DNA from: SIG565 sp964607025
GTDB taxonomy: Bacteria > Bacillota > Clostridia > Oscillospirales > Acutalibacteraceae
Direction of reading: 5' to 3'
DNA length: 64,000 bases
Assembly: GCA_964607025.1 (NCBI GenBank)
Contig: CAZSIL010000001.1
Coordinates: 1-64,000, forward strand
Below, piece after piece: positions 15,376-23,678 of this stretch (positions are counted from its first letter, which is position 1; each line of letters starts with the position of its first letter). Made by a program: the position numbers and the translations under genes. Under the pieces are notes generated by a model. It had not been told where the DNA came from, searched no databases, and saw only the letters and a list, made by a program, of their open reading frames with translations.

Positions 15376-15906
15376 TTATTTACAGTAATTATCAATATAA
15401 CCGTCAATCGCCTGAGCGATAATTTTTTCTGCTTCTGCTTTGCCGCTAACTTCATTAACAGCGGTTTCTTTGCCCTCTAATTCCTTATATACTTTAAAGA
15501 AATGCTTCATTTCTTCAAAAATATGTTTGGGTATTTCATCTATATCCTTATAGGAATTATAGGTCGGGTCATTAAAGGGAATTGCGATGATTTTTTCGTC
15601 GTTTCTTCCGTTATCCATCATCGAAATTACACCTATTGGGTAACAACGCACCGCCGTCATAGGTTTGAGTGTTTGTGAGCACAGAACCAATACGTCGAGC
15701 GGGTCAAGGTCATCAGCATAGGTGCGTGGAATAAAACCATAGTTTGCGGGGTAGTGGGTTGATGTGTGCAAAATGCGGTCGAGCATTAAAATGCCTGTTT
15801 CCTTATCAAGCTCATATTTACATTTACTGCCGTTTTCAATTTCAATAACGGCAATAAAGTCTTTTGGTGTTATGCGTTTTGGGTTAATGTTATGCCAAAT
15901 GTTCAT
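15376..15906 (-). CDS. ppa: Inorganic pyrophosphatase, family I
   Basis: A 176-residue soluble enzyme that hydrolyses pyrophosphate and so pulls biosynthetic reactions forward. The family I signature is clear: NYGFIPRTYADDLDPLDVLVL (about 51-71) with the metal-binding D-x-D-P-x-D aspartates. The substrate-contacting KYELDKETG and DRILHTSTHYPANYG come before it. The length is normal. An AGGAGAAAAAT stretch precedes the ATG. It sits behind tsaE-tsaB-rpiB; pyrophosphate is a product of the first step of threonylcarbamoyl-adenylate synthesis, but the linkage may be incidental. Confidence 0.96.
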   Translation of the reverse strand: MNIWHNINPKRITPKDFIAVIEIENGSKCKYELDKETGILMLDRILHTSTHYPANYGFIPRTYADDLDPLDVLVLCSQTLKPMTAVRCYPIGVISMMDNGRNDEKIIAIPFNDPTYNSYKDIDEIPKHIFEEMKHFFKVYKELEGKETAVNEVSGKAEAEKIIAQAIDGYIDNYCK

Positions 15907-15915
15907 ATTTTTCTC

Positions 15916-16356
15916 CTATTTATTTTCAAGAGCAGTAATCATATCAACGCGGCGCTGATGTCTGCCCCCTTCAAATTCGGTATCAACAAAAAGGTCAACA
16001 AGCTCTATTGCTGTGCCGATGCCTATAACTCTACCACCAAGGCAAAGGATGTTTGAATTATTGTGAAGACGTGTATATTTAGCTGAGAAATGCTCACTGC
16101 AAACCGCAGCACGAATACCCTTTACCTTGTTTGCGGCAAGTGACATACCGATACCCGTACCGCATACGAGTATACCGAGTTCATTTTCGCCCGATACAAT
16201 ACTATTTGCAACCTTTTCTGCAATTTCGGGATAGTCAACTGATTTTTGCTCGTAAATTCCAAAGTCCTTGACTTCGAATCCACGTTCTGTCAAGTGTTCG
16301 GCAATAGCGTTTTTGTGTTCAAGACCGCCGTGGTCACATCCAATTGCAATTTTCAT
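15916..16356 (-). CDS. rpiB: Ribose-5-phosphate isomerase B
   Basis: A 146-residue RpiB/LacA-fold enzyme interconverting ribose 5-phosphate and ribulose 5-phosphate in the pentose phosphate pathway. Visible residues: CDHGG at the N-terminus (positions 8-12), the active cysteine in VCGTGIGMSLAANK, AAVCSEHFSAKYTRLHNNSN, and CLGGRVIG. Start chosen at 16356 where AAGGAAAGAAT precedes ATG; an upstream GTG-type start at 16374 would overlap tsaB. The transketolase subunits encoded at 61466-63262 act in the same pathway. Could in principle be a galactose-6-phosphate isomerase subunit, but no lac operon is near. Confidence 0.93.
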   Translation of the reverse strand: MKIAIGCDHGGLEHKNAIAEHLTERGFEVKDFGIYEQKSVDYPEIAEKVANSIVSGENELGILVCGTGIGMSLAANKVKGIRAAVCSEHFSAKYTRLHNNSNILCLGGRVIGIGTAIELVDLFVDTEFEGGRHQRRVDMITALENK

Positions 16357-16357
16357 A

Positions 16358-17053
16358 TTATTCTTTCCTTTCAAGTTTTAATTTGAGTTCACGTTCTGCT
16401 TGTGGCAGACGAAGATATGTGGGAAGGAGTTTATCAGGGGTGACTGCATTATCACAGTTACCTGCTGCCAGAATTACGCCTACGGCATTCTGATAACGGC
16501 GTTTTTCTTCCGATAATATAATATTATTGTTTGCGGCATTTTCGAAAAGATAAGTGCCGTCGCCAACTATTATAACTTTTTTATCACTATATTTTTCTTT
16601 TAGTTCGGATATCAGTTCATCGCACATAAGCGCGCGGTCATCCGTTAAGCGTGTTACAACACCACCCGTTATTTCAAACAGCGCGTTATAAACCTGATTA
16701 CATCTCGCATCCATAACTGAGCACACGATACAATCGGTATCTATATAATTGTAAGCCATCGCAAGTAAGGTTGAAACGCCTACACACTTAGCATTATTCG
16801 GTGTGGCAAGTCCTTTTATTGCGCTGATACCTATCCTAACCCCCGTAAAAGAACCGGGACCTGCGGATACCGCAAAGCAATCTATATCGGAGGGTTTTAG
16901 ATTTGCTTTTTGGAGCATTTCTGAAATCATAGGTAAAAGCGTTTGCGAGTGGGTTATTTTTAAATTTGCAAAGGAATGCTCTATTATTTTTCCGTCAACT
17001 GCTATCGCGCAGGAAACGGGGGTGGCAGAGCATTCTGCCGCTAAAATTTTCAA
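16358..17053 (-). CDS. tsaB: TsaB, tRNA threonylcarbamoyladenosine biosynthesis factor
   Basis: A 231-residue ASKHA-fold protein, a partner of TsaD in making the t6A37 modification of ANN-reading tRNAs. Features are MKILAAECS at the start, HSQTLLPMISEML (about 35-47), and the hallmark AVSAGPGSFTGVRIG (about 62-76). As usual for TsaB, the catalytic metal-binding residues of TsaD are absent. It overlaps tsaE by 4 bases (ATGA) and is followed directly by rpiB. tsaD and tsaC are not in the window. Confidence 0.95.
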   Translation of the reverse strand: MKILAAECSATPVSCAIAVDGKIIEHSFANLKITHSQTLLPMISEMLQKANLKPSDIDCFAVSAGPGSFTGVRIGISAIKGLATPNNAKCVGVSTLLAMAYNYIDTDCIVCSVMDARCNQVYNALFEITGGVVTRLTDDRALMCDELISELKEKYSDKKVIIVGDGTYLFENAANNNIILSEEKRRYQNAVGVILAAGNCDNAVTPDKLLPTYLRLPQAERELKLKLERKE

Positions 17054-17478
17054 AGGTTATCAACTCCGCAAATTTTTATGTTTCTTGTGTTTTTGTCTAT
17101 TTTTTCAATGGTGATGTATATGGTGTTTTTGGGCAGTGCGCCGTCAATATTCTCGCTCCACTCTACAGCCACAACGCCACCCATATCGAGATACTCGAAA
17201 AATCCGGTAGAATAAAGGTCTTCCCAATTTTCAACTCTGTACATATCAAAATGGTATAAATTAAGCCGCCCGCCAAGATATTCGTTAACAAGCGCAAAGG
17301 TGGGGGAATTAACCGTGTCACCAAATCCCAGACCGCGCGCGAGTCCCCTTGTAAAACAGGTTTTACCTGCGCCCAAATCTCCGCGGAAAGCGATTACTTC
17401 ACCGCCTTTTAAATTCTCTGAAAATTTTGCAGCAATCTCTTCGGTGGCATTATCATTTTGAGATATAAATTCCAACAT
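17050..17478 (-). CDS. tsaE: TsaE, ATPase of the t6A pathway
   Basis: A 142-residue P-loop ATPase needed with TsaB and TsaD for tRNA t6A synthesis. Walker A is GDLGAGKTCFTRG (about 34-46), followed by the family segments SPTFALVNEY, LYHFDMYRV and VAVEWSENI. It is the first gene of the minus-strand operon tsaE-tsaB-rpiB-ppa, with a promoter at 17506-17533 facing away from the rodA promoter. It overlaps tsaB by 4 bases. Confidence 0.95.
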   Translation of the reverse strand: MLEFISQNDNATEEIAAKFSENLKGGEVIAFRGDLGAGKTCFTRGLARGLGFGDTVNSPTFALVNEYLGGRLNLYHFDMYRVENWEDLYSTGFFEYLDMGGVVAVEWSENIDGALPKNTIYITIEKIDKNTRNIKICGVDNL

Positions 17479-17505
17479 TTTATCTTCACCGCCATTATCA
17501 CAGTT

Positions 17506-17533
17506 ATTATACCATAAATAAATGGAAAATCAA
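17506..17533 (-). promoter_or_regulatory. Sigma-A promoter of tsaE operon
   Basis: Read on the minus strand: TTGATT (17533-17528), 16-bp spacer, TATAAT (17511-17506). Confidence 0.65.
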
Positions 17534-17542
17534 ACGTTTTCC

Positions 17543-17571
17543 TTGCATTTATATACCTTATAAAATATAAT
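17543..17571 (+). promoter_or_regulatory. Sigma-A promoter of rodA-like gene
   Basis: TTGCAT at 17543-17548, 17-bp spacer, TATAAT at 17566-17571; back-to-back with the tsaE promoter. Confidence 0.7.
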
Positions 17572-17594
17572 AACAGTATAAAAGGAGAGAAAGC

Positions 17595-18728
17595 ATGAAA
17601 ATCTTTTCAAAAATTGCCGACTATATACGCGAGAGCGATAAAATATTTTTAATACTTTGCGTTTTTACAACTGCTTACGGATGCTTAGCGGTTATGTCCG
17701 CCACGCACCATACCGGCAGTTATAGTGAATTTTTTACGCAGGTGGGGGCTATGTTATTAGGTCTAACTGTTGCGATAGTGATTTCGCTATTTGATTTTTC
17801 CACATATATAAAATATTGGCCTTTAGCGGCAGCAGTGGGATTAATTCCCGTTATTTTAACCTTTTTTATAGGTTATGCTCCACCCGGCACCGATGATAAA
17901 GCGTGGCTGATTATTGGTGGGGTATCTTTCCAACCTGCCGAGCTTTTAAAGGTTATGTTTTTAATCACCTTTGCGGCGCACTTAGATGCCATAAAAGAAA
18001 AAATTAATCACCTAAAGGTTCTTATTCCCGTATGTATTCACGCCGCCGTCCCTGTTATACTTATACATTTTCAGGGCGATGACGGTACTGCAATGGTGTT
18101 TGCGGTTATGGCTATCGGTATGATGTACGCGGCGGGACTGCGCCTTAGGTATTTCTTTATCGCACTTGCGGCGGCAGTGGCGGCATCTCCATTTATATAC
18201 TTCTTTGTTATGAACGATGACCAACGTTCACGTATTTTAAACATTTTAAGCGGACAGACCGATATTCAGAATGCGGGATATCAGCAGTATCGCGGCTCGG
18301 TGGCACTCGCTAACGGCGGATGGTTCGGTCAGGGCTTTTTAAAGGGAAGTTTAACACAGGTGGGCGGCGTGCCCGAAGGTCACAACGATTTTATATTTGT
18401 ATCTATCGGCGAAGAACTCGGTTTCCTCGGATGCCTTGCCGTAATTTTGTTACTTGCTGGTATATGTATTCGCATACTTATGACCGCTAAACAGTGCTCT
18501 AAAAAAAGCGGTACGTTTATATGCGTTGGTGTTTTCTCAATGCTGCTTACACATATTATTATAAATATAGGTATGTGCTTATCACTCTTGCCCGTTATCG
18601 GCATCACTTTGCCGTTCTTTAGTGCGGGCGGAACATCACTGCTTTGCCTTTATATGTCGGCAGGGCTTGTGATGAGCGTCTATATGCATAGAAATTCAAG
18701 AACGCTGTATTTAAGAGATGATTATTAA
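17595..18728 (+). CDS. rodA: RodA-type SEDS peptidoglycan glycosyltransferase
   Basis: A 377-residue protein with about ten membrane helices and the FtsW/RodA/SpoVE family pattern. It has FQPAELLKVMFLI, FQGDDGTAMVFA, a large extracellular loop with YQQYRGSVALANGGWFGQGF, then EGHNDFIFVSIGEELG and LPFFSAGGTSLL. SEDS proteins polymerise glycan strands from lipid II together with a class B PBP. RodA fits better than FtsW because it stands alone, away from mur genes, but SpoVE or FtsW cannot be excluded in a sporulating organism. The ATG at 17595 has AAGGAGAG upstream. Confidence 0.88.
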   Translation: MKIFSKIADYIRESDKIFLILCVFTTAYGCLAVMSATHHTGSYSEFFTQVGAMLLGLTVAIVISLFDFSTYIKYWPLAAAVGLIPVILTFFIGYAPPGTDDKAWLIIGGVSFQPAELLKVMFLITFAAHLDAIKEKINHLKVLIPVCIHAAVPVILIHFQGDDGTAMVFAVMAIGMMYAAGLRLRYFFIALAAAVAASPFIYFFVMNDDQRSRILNILSGQTDIQNAGYQQYRGSVALANGGWFGQGFLKGSLTQVGGVPEGHNDFIFVSIGEELGFLGCLAVILLLAGICIRILMTAKQCSKKSGTFICVGVFSMLLTHIIINIGMCLSLLPVIGITLPFFSAGGTSLLCLYMSAGLVMSVYMHRNSRTLYLRDDY

Positions 18729-18748
18729 ACAAAAATTATTTAATATAC

Positions 18749-18777
18749 TTGATAAACATAAAATTTTGTAGTAAAAC
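18749..18777 (+). promoter_or_regulatory. Putative sigma-A promoter of a structured RNA
   Basis: TTGATA at 18749-18754, 17-bp spacer, TAAAAC at 18772-18777; transcription would begin at about 18784, exactly where the long P1 stem starts. Confidence 0.5.
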
Positions 18778-18783
18778 ATATAT

Positions 18784-18990
18784 GCCAAACAAATTACATA
18801 TTTTCGTAGGAGGATTATATTTTTTATAGGGGTATTTTATACCCTTTTTCGCATACAACAGTTATATGAATTTAGCAAAAACGCAAATTCCTACAATCTG
18901 TTGTGTGTAAGTCCTCACTACTTGTAATTTGTTTGGCGACAATTGGAGTTTGCGCTTTTCGGTGCGTTGACTTCGGTTGGCGCATTTTTT
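18784..18990 (+). ncRNA. Unidentified structured RNA (riboswitch-like leader or small RNA) with intrinsic terminator
   Basis: The nested pairing can be drawn by eye. P1 is a perfect 15-bp helix (18784-18798 with 18923-18937). P2 is 9 bp with one bulged A (18806-18814 with 18912-18921). A junction holds hairpin P3 (18828-18835 with 18839-18846) and P4, 10 bp (18852-18861 with 18898-18907). P4 is capped by P5 (18868-18873 with 18885-18890). Next is a possible small hairpin gcgc-ttttcg-gtgc (18952-18965), which competes with a TTCG-loop terminator (18963-18971 with 18976-18984, then six Ts). The terminator sits just ahead of the RBS of the secreted protein gene. It does not match the TPP, SAM, lysine, cobalamin, c-di-GMP-I, ydaO, M-box or 6S patterns that I know. 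Confidence 0.7.
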
Positions 18991-19011
18991 ATTTTTAGGA
19001 GGGAAAGAGAA

Positions 19012-21087
19012 ATGAAAAAGGTATTATCTGTAATTTTAATAATTATAATGATGATTACAATTATTCCGATAGGTTCAGTTTCTGTTGTGGCTCTTACTTC
19101 GTCAGAGGTCAAGAATAAATTGGATATATTAAGGCAAAGTTATCCTGCCGGTAGTTATAACCCAACTAAAGAGTGCTACGATTTTATTGCATTATTAACG
19201 CAGAATATTTTTGGACATGGATTGCCTACGCAATCTGACGATAAGTGCTCATTTAAAAATAATTATACAACAAATTTTAATCAGATAGGAAAGACTTTGA
19301 GAATAAATGATGGCACATTAACAGAAAGTTCTTTAAAAAATTTGTTTTCGCAAGCTCAATCCGGTGATGTCGTTCAAATGAACTACACCACATACAAAGG
19401 CGAACACTCATATCATGTTATGATGGTGTATTCTGCATCTTCTAATGGAGTAATATTATACCACGCAGGACGATATAAAATGCGAAAAGGTATATATAGT
19501 TACGGGAAGATTTATTTTGGTGTTGGAACGGGATCGGATAAACTAAATGGTTCATCAGGAAAAGAAATGAGTTATTCGGAGTTTAAGAAACTTTTATGCA
19601 AATCTGGTGACGGAATCAGTATATATCGTTCAAAGAAATTAACTGGTACGAGCACAGGTTCTACTACTACCACCCCTACAACACCAACATCTACCTCTAA
19701 TCCAGATAGTTATCCGTTTCCATCAAAAACAGTAAATAATGCAAACTATAAAGCAGGCGTAGTTACTGCTAATGAAATAAAATGGGTTCAAGCTGTATTA
19801 TATCAATTTGGGTTCTTGACATCTAGTGGAATCGATGGTAAGTTCGGCCCGAATTCAGTGGCAGCAACGAAAAAGTTCCAAAGTGCCTATGGCTTGGCGG
19901 CGGATGGTAGCGCGGGTCCTAATACTCTTAGTAAAATGAAGAGTTTATGGAATACAAAAAAAGGAACGCATACTCACACCGTTGTTTCTGCTACTTGCAC
20001 AAAGCCAATGCATTGTTCCACTTGCGGTGTTACAGCGGGCAAAGCTTTAGGGCATATATACAGTAACTCTTGTGATAGTTCCTGTAACCGTTGTAGTGCA
20101 AAACGTACCATCAAACACACCTATACAAATAATTGCGATACGACGTGTAACTACTGCAATGCAAAACGCACTATAAATCATACCTACAGCAATTCTTGTG
20201 ATACCACTTGTAATGTATGTAAAGCAACCAGAGCGATTACCCACACCTACAAAACACTAACCACTACAAAGGCAACCCTTTCAAAAAACGGTAAGATCGT
20301 TAAGGCGTGTACAGTATGCGATAAGTTGGTAAGCACCACTATCAAGTATGCTAAAACATTTACATTATCAACAACAAGTTATACATATGATGGTTCTGCA
20401 AAAAAACCGAGCGTTACGGTAAAAGATTCTTCTGGCAAAGCAATTCCTTCAAAATATTATACAGTAATTTATTCAAGCGGCAGAAAAAATGTCGGCACCT
20501 ATAAGGTGACGGTGATGATGAAGGGTAACTATATCGGCAGCAAGACACTTTACTTTAAGATTAAACCTGCCGATATTTCAAAGGGTAAGCTCAGTCTTTC
20601 TACTACAAGCTATACTTATAATGGCTCGGCAAAAACACCGAGCGTTACAGTGAAGAACTCAAGCGGTATCAAACTTGCCAAGAACACGCATTACACGGTA
20701 ACGTACTCAAGTGGTCGTAAGAATGTAGGCACTTACAAGGTAACCGTCAAGGGTAAAGGTAATTATACCGGTACCAAGACCTTGACGTTCAAAATTGTTC
20801 CAAAAGCAGCAAGTGTTAATACCTTGACTGCGGGCAGTAAAAAACTTACCGTTAAACTTAATAGAAGTTTAAAACAAAGCACCGGTTACCAAATTCAGTA
20901 CAGTACAAGCAAGACCTTTAAGAATGCTAAAACAAAAACAATAACCAGCTATAAAACAAGCAGCACAACCTTGACCGGCCTTAAAGCAAAAAACACTTAT
21001 TACGTGAGGGTTAGAACTTATAAGACTATTGGCAAGACAAAGTATTATTCGAATTGGTCGAGCTACAAGTACAAGAAAACAAAATAA
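19012..21087 (+). CDS. Secreted multidomain wall protein: cysteine-peptidase-like domain, peptidoglycan-binding domain, Cys-rich repeats, Ig-like and FN3-like domains
   Basis: A 691-residue protein with a signal peptide (about 1-28). Residues about 45-205 resemble a papain-like (NlpC/CHAP-type) domain, with Cys55 in KECYDF and His135 in EHSYHVMMVY. A Ser/Thr/Pro linker is followed by a PG_binding_1 domain (about 250-312, with GIDGKFGPNSVAATKKFQ). Then come three to four repeats of about 20 residues with paired cysteines (about 346-412, pattern Y-x-N-x-C-D-x-x-C-N-x-C). Two Ig-like domains of about 80 residues (starting LSTTSYTYDGSAKKPS and LSTTSYTYNGSAKTPS) and an FN3-like end follow. The role is probably wall attachment and cleavage or peptide processing. 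Start at 19012 by TTAGGAGGG RBS; an earlier in-frame ATG at 18943 lies inside the RNA leader. Confidence 0.8.
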   Translation: MKKVLSVILIIIMMITIIPIGSVSVVALTSSEVKNKLDILRQSYPAGSYNPTKECYDFIALLTQNIFGHGLPTQSDDKCSFKNNYTTNFNQIGKTLRINDGTLTESSLKNLFSQAQSGDVVQMNYTTYKGEHSYHVMMVYSASSNGVILYHAGRYKMRKGIYSYGKIYFGVGTGSDKLNGSSGKEMSYSEFKKLLCKSGDGISIYRSKKLTGTSTGSTTTTPTTPTSTSNPDSYPFPSKTVNNANYKAGVVTANEIKWVQAVLYQFGFLTSSGIDGKFGPNSVAATKKFQSAYGLAADGSAGPNTLSKMKSLWNTKKGTHTHTVVSATCTKPMHCSTCGVTAGKALGHIYSNSCDSSCNRCSAKRTIKHTYTNNCDTTCNYCNAKRTINHTYSNSCDTTCNVCKATRAITHTYKTLTTTKATLSKNGKIVKACTVCDKLVSTTIKYAKTFTLSTTSYTYDGSAKKPSVTVKDSSGKAIPSKYYTVIYSSGRKNVGTYKVTVMMKGNYIGSKTLYFKIKPADISKGKLSLSTTSYTYNGSAKTPSVTVKNSSGIKLAKNTHYTVTYSSGRKNVGTYKVTVKGKGNYTGTKTLTFKIVPKAASVNTLTAGSKKLTVKLNRSLKQSTGYQIQYSTSKTFKNAKTKTITSYKTSSTTLTGLKAKNTYYVRVRTYKTIGKTKYYSNWSSYKYKKTK

Positions 21088-21097
21088 TATAAAAACT

Positions 21098-21130
21098 GGG
21101 GCAAGGAGAATCTTCTCCTTGCCCCGTTAA
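21098..21130 (+). terminator. Hairpin after the multidomain wall protein gene
   Basis: Twelve-bp GC-rich stem (21098-21109 with 21114-21125) and a short T/A-rich tail; T-tract is weak. Confidence 0.65.
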
Positions 21131-21290
21131 ATTTTATTTACCTGTATAGAGGGATGGGTAGACCCTTTTGTCGCGTCGCGCCATTTCCCCTATTGGGTGA
21201 ATTTCCACCGACTTTCTATTATCAAATCCATTTACCGAGTAAGCTCAGTCGGCACTCCATTTAGGGCAAGGGAGGCAACGTGATTGCAAT
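21131..21290. other. Non-coding stretch, possible decayed interspersed element
   Basis: No ORF or known RNA is seen in these 160 bases. They contain several short inverted repeats (cccctattggg; ccga...tcgg at about 21215-21252) and read like a degraded dispersed repeat rather than a promoter region. Confidence 0.3.
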
Positions 21291-21291
21291 T

Positions 21292-22476
21292 CTATTTGCC
21301 GATATAATCGTTATCAAATGTAATAACGCACTCATATCTTGTATCAACCGTTTTTGCCGCGCGGCAAATTTCTTTTTTTAGGGTATCAAGCGGCATATCA
21401 ACACCTCGCGGCACCACAACGTCAAAAATAAGATTTATGCGGTTATCACTTTTTGGGGTCATACGGAAGTCGTGTAAAGAAAAGCCGTTATCAATTTCAC
21501 ACAAAGCCGCCGCAATGGTTTGCTTTGCTGCATCAATCTCTTGATTATCGGTTTCAATAGGATCCATGTGAATAACCAGTTCAACACCCAATCTTTCTTT
21601 AACCAATTTTTCACATATATCTATCTTTTCGTGGCAGACAACAATATCTACGCTTTCGGGCACTTCCACGTGCACCGACGCGAAAAGGCGGCTCGGACCA
21701 TAGTTATGTACTATAAGGTCGTGGATACCTAAAAACATATCAAACGACATTATGTTTTCTTTTATTTTTTCTATAAGCTCGGGTTCGGGCGGTCCGCCAA
21801 GTATAACATCAAGTGTTTCTTTGGCTGATGTAAAGCCCGATATCAAGATAAACACAGAAACACCGATACCAAGCACTGCGTCAAGATTAAATCCGATATT
21901 TACAAAACGGGATATAACAACTGCTAAAAGAATTACAGCGGTTGAAATGCTATCGTTAACCGAGTCCTTTGCGGTAGCTTTTAGCGCATCGGAGTTTATT
22001 CTTTTGCCCAGTCCCATATTAAATAAGTACATAAGGAACTTAATAATTACCGAAACGGCAAGAACTATTATCGACCATATACCGTAGTGTGGCATTTTGC
22101 TACCCGAAAAAACTGCGGTAGCCGATTCTTTAAAGAGCTCGACACCCACGAGCATTATAAGAGCCGATACGATAAATGCCGACATATATTCCATTCTGCC
22201 GTGGCCGTATGGGTGGTCGGAATCGGCAGGTTTACCTGCCAATTTGAAACCGATCATCGTAATAACCGATGAACCCATATCGGATAGGTTGTTAAGTCCG
22301 TCGGCAATGATAGAAATACTGTGGGCGAGAATGCCCACAGTAATTTTTATTGTGCATAGAAAAAGGTTTGAAACGATACCGAAAATTCCGCCTAGAGTTC
22401 CTATACGGTTACGTACGGCGGCTTCTCCCAAATCACCTTTTTGTTTTTTAGCAAGATTAATTATATAATTCACCAT
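21292..22476 (-). CDS. Cation diffusion facilitator (CDF) metal transporter
   Basis: A 394-residue protein with six membrane helices (about 20-215) and a cytoplasmic domain (about 220-390). The metal site sequences are visible: DGLNNLSDMGSS in helix II (about 58-69), the HPYGHGRMEYM loop (about 84-94) and DAVLGIG in helix V. CDF proteins export zinc, manganese, iron or cobalt in exchange for protons. The cytoplasmic part is longer than in FieF (about 300 residues) and seems to contain an extra ferredoxin-like dimer domain (about 305-390). It is the last gene of a minus-strand operon and overlaps ddl by one base. The metal cannot be assigned. Confidence 0.9.
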   Translation of the reverse strand: MVNYIINLAKKQKGDLGEAAVRNRIGTLGGIFGIVSNLFLCTIKITVGILAHSISIIADGLNNLSDMGSSVITMIGFKLAGKPADSDHPYGHGRMEYMSAFIVSALIMLVGVELFKESATAVFSGSKMPHYGIWSIIVLAVSVIIKFLMYLFNMGLGKRINSDALKATAKDSVNDSISTAVILLAVVISRFVNIGFNLDAVLGIGVSVFILISGFTSAKETLDVILGGPPEPELIEKIKENIMSFDMFLGIHDLIVHNYGPSRLFASVHVEVPESVDIVVCHEKIDICEKLVKERLGVELVIHMDPIETDNQEIDAAKQTIAAALCEIDNGFSLHDFRMTPKSDNRINLIFDVVVPRGVDMPLDTLKKEICRAAKTVDTRYECVITFDNDYIGK

Positions 22477-23666
22477 TAGAATTTACTTCCCTTTGTTCCC
22501 TTTGCACCCTTCGAACCGAAAGATACGCCCGAGAGTATATTTGTGGGTATTGTAAAGGTAAGATTTTCGCGGTTGCGCTGTCTTTTAAATGCCAGGTCAA
22601 TCAGTTTATCCAAAAGTTCGGGATATTTTATACCTGTGGCATTCCACAAATAGAACGAGAGAGAGCCGGGTACGGTATTGATTTCGTTAGCAAACACTTC
22701 ACCCGTTTGAGAATCCATCAGATAGTCAATTCTCACAACGCCGCTACAACCGAGCGCTTTGAAAACATCACAGGATAGTTTGCGGATTTTATCTGTTGTA
22801 TCGTCATCAAGTTCCGCCGGAATTTTACGAGAGAGCGAAGCCATACCCTTTGATTTACTGTCACCCTCATATTTATCCTTATAGGATAATATTTTGTCGT
22901 GCATAATTGGTTCTTCAAGCACCGATGCTGTACATTCATCGCGGTCGCCCATAACCGAGCAGTTAATTTCACGCAGATTTTGTACTGCGCGCTCAGCCAA
23001 TACCAATTCGGAGAATTTAACGGCTAAATCTATCGCGTCAATCAGTTCTTCCTTTGTATCGGCTTTAGTAATACCGACACTTGAACCAAGATTTACAGGC
23101 TTTATAATAACGGGCAAGGAAAATTCCGAAATAATTTTATCTACAATGCCATCGCGATTAAGTGAATATTCGCGCGATGTAAATTTATAGCAGGGGAGGA
23201 CGGGCAGTCCTGCATTTTTAAGTACGTCCTTATAAATCGCCTTATCCATACCAACTGCCGCCGATAAAATATCGCAACCAACGTATGGAAGTCCTAAAAG
23301 CTCGAAGAAACCTGCAATAGCACCGTCTTCGCAGTTTGTACCGTGTACAACGGGCAGAGCAACATCAATAATAACATCTTTACGGCGTGATAAAAAACCA
23401 CTCTTTAAGTATTTCATTACAACGTTAGCGCCTTGTCGCACAATGCTTACAGGACTGCTCGCAGACAGTAGATACTGCATATTGCGGTAATTTTCTATAA
23501 AGAAAAGCATAGGACCTGTGTACATTTCAGCATCCTTTGTTATATATACGGGGATAACGTTATACTTTTCGCGGTCCAGCGCTTTCATCGCCTGAACTGC
23601 CGAAATAATGGAAACTTCGTGTTCGACGCTCCGTCCTCCAAAAAAGACTGCTAAATTTGTTTTCAT
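22476..23666 (-). CDS. ddl: D-alanine--D-alanine ligase
   Basis: A 396-residue ATP-grasp enzyme that joins two D-alanines for the peptidoglycan stem. Visible motifs: FFGGRSVEHEVSIISA (9-24), VVHGTNCEDGAIAGFFELL, DKAIYKDVLKNAGLPVLP, KPVNLGSSVGITK, and EINTVPGSLSFYLW near residue 330 where Mg2+ and the omega-loop residues lie. The last motif differs from the more common NTMPGFT form; the specificity could be D-Ala-D-Ala or another depsipeptide, but adjacent MurF argues for ordinary wall synthesis. About 45 residues longer than E. coli DdlB, the extra being a C-terminal tail. Start ATG 23666 with AGGTGAT upstream; GTG at 23675 overlaps the RBS. Confidence 0.9.
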   Translation of the reverse strand: MKTNLAVFFGGRSVEHEVSIISAVQAMKALDREKYNVIPVYITKDAEMYTGPMLFFIENYRNMQYLLSASSPVSIVRQGANVVMKYLKSGFLSRRKDVIIDVALPVVHGTNCEDGAIAGFFELLGLPYVGCDILSAAVGMDKAIYKDVLKNAGLPVLPCYKFTSREYSLNRDGIVDKIISEFSLPVIIKPVNLGSSVGITKADTKEELIDAIDLAVKFSELVLAERAVQNLREINCSVMGDRDECTASVLEEPIMHDKILSYKDKYEGDSKSKGMASLSRKIPAELDDDTTDKIRKLSCDVFKALGCSGVVRIDYLMDSQTGEVFANEINTVPGSLSFYLWNATGIKYPELLDKLIDLAFKRQRNRENLTFTIPTNILSGVSFGSKGAKGTKGSKF

Positions 23667-23678
23667 AAATATCACCTA

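Noticed and set aside
15357..15455. N-terminal extension of the beta-helix protein
   Set aside because: It overlaps the 3' end of ppa, has no RBS, and is basic low-complexity sequence unlike a signal peptide.
18784..18940. 6S RNA, ydaO (c-di-AMP) or c-di-GMP riboswitch
   Set aside because: 6S RNA is a rod with a central bubble, while this has a hairpin on the 5' side of a junction. I find none of the conserved ydaO or c-di-GMP-I core sequences. I cannot exclude these without a covariance search.
18943..19011. Upstream in-frame start extending the wall protein by 23 residues
   Set aside because: It lies within the terminator and RNA leader and has no RBS; the ATG at 19012 has TTAGGAGGG and begins a proper signal peptide.
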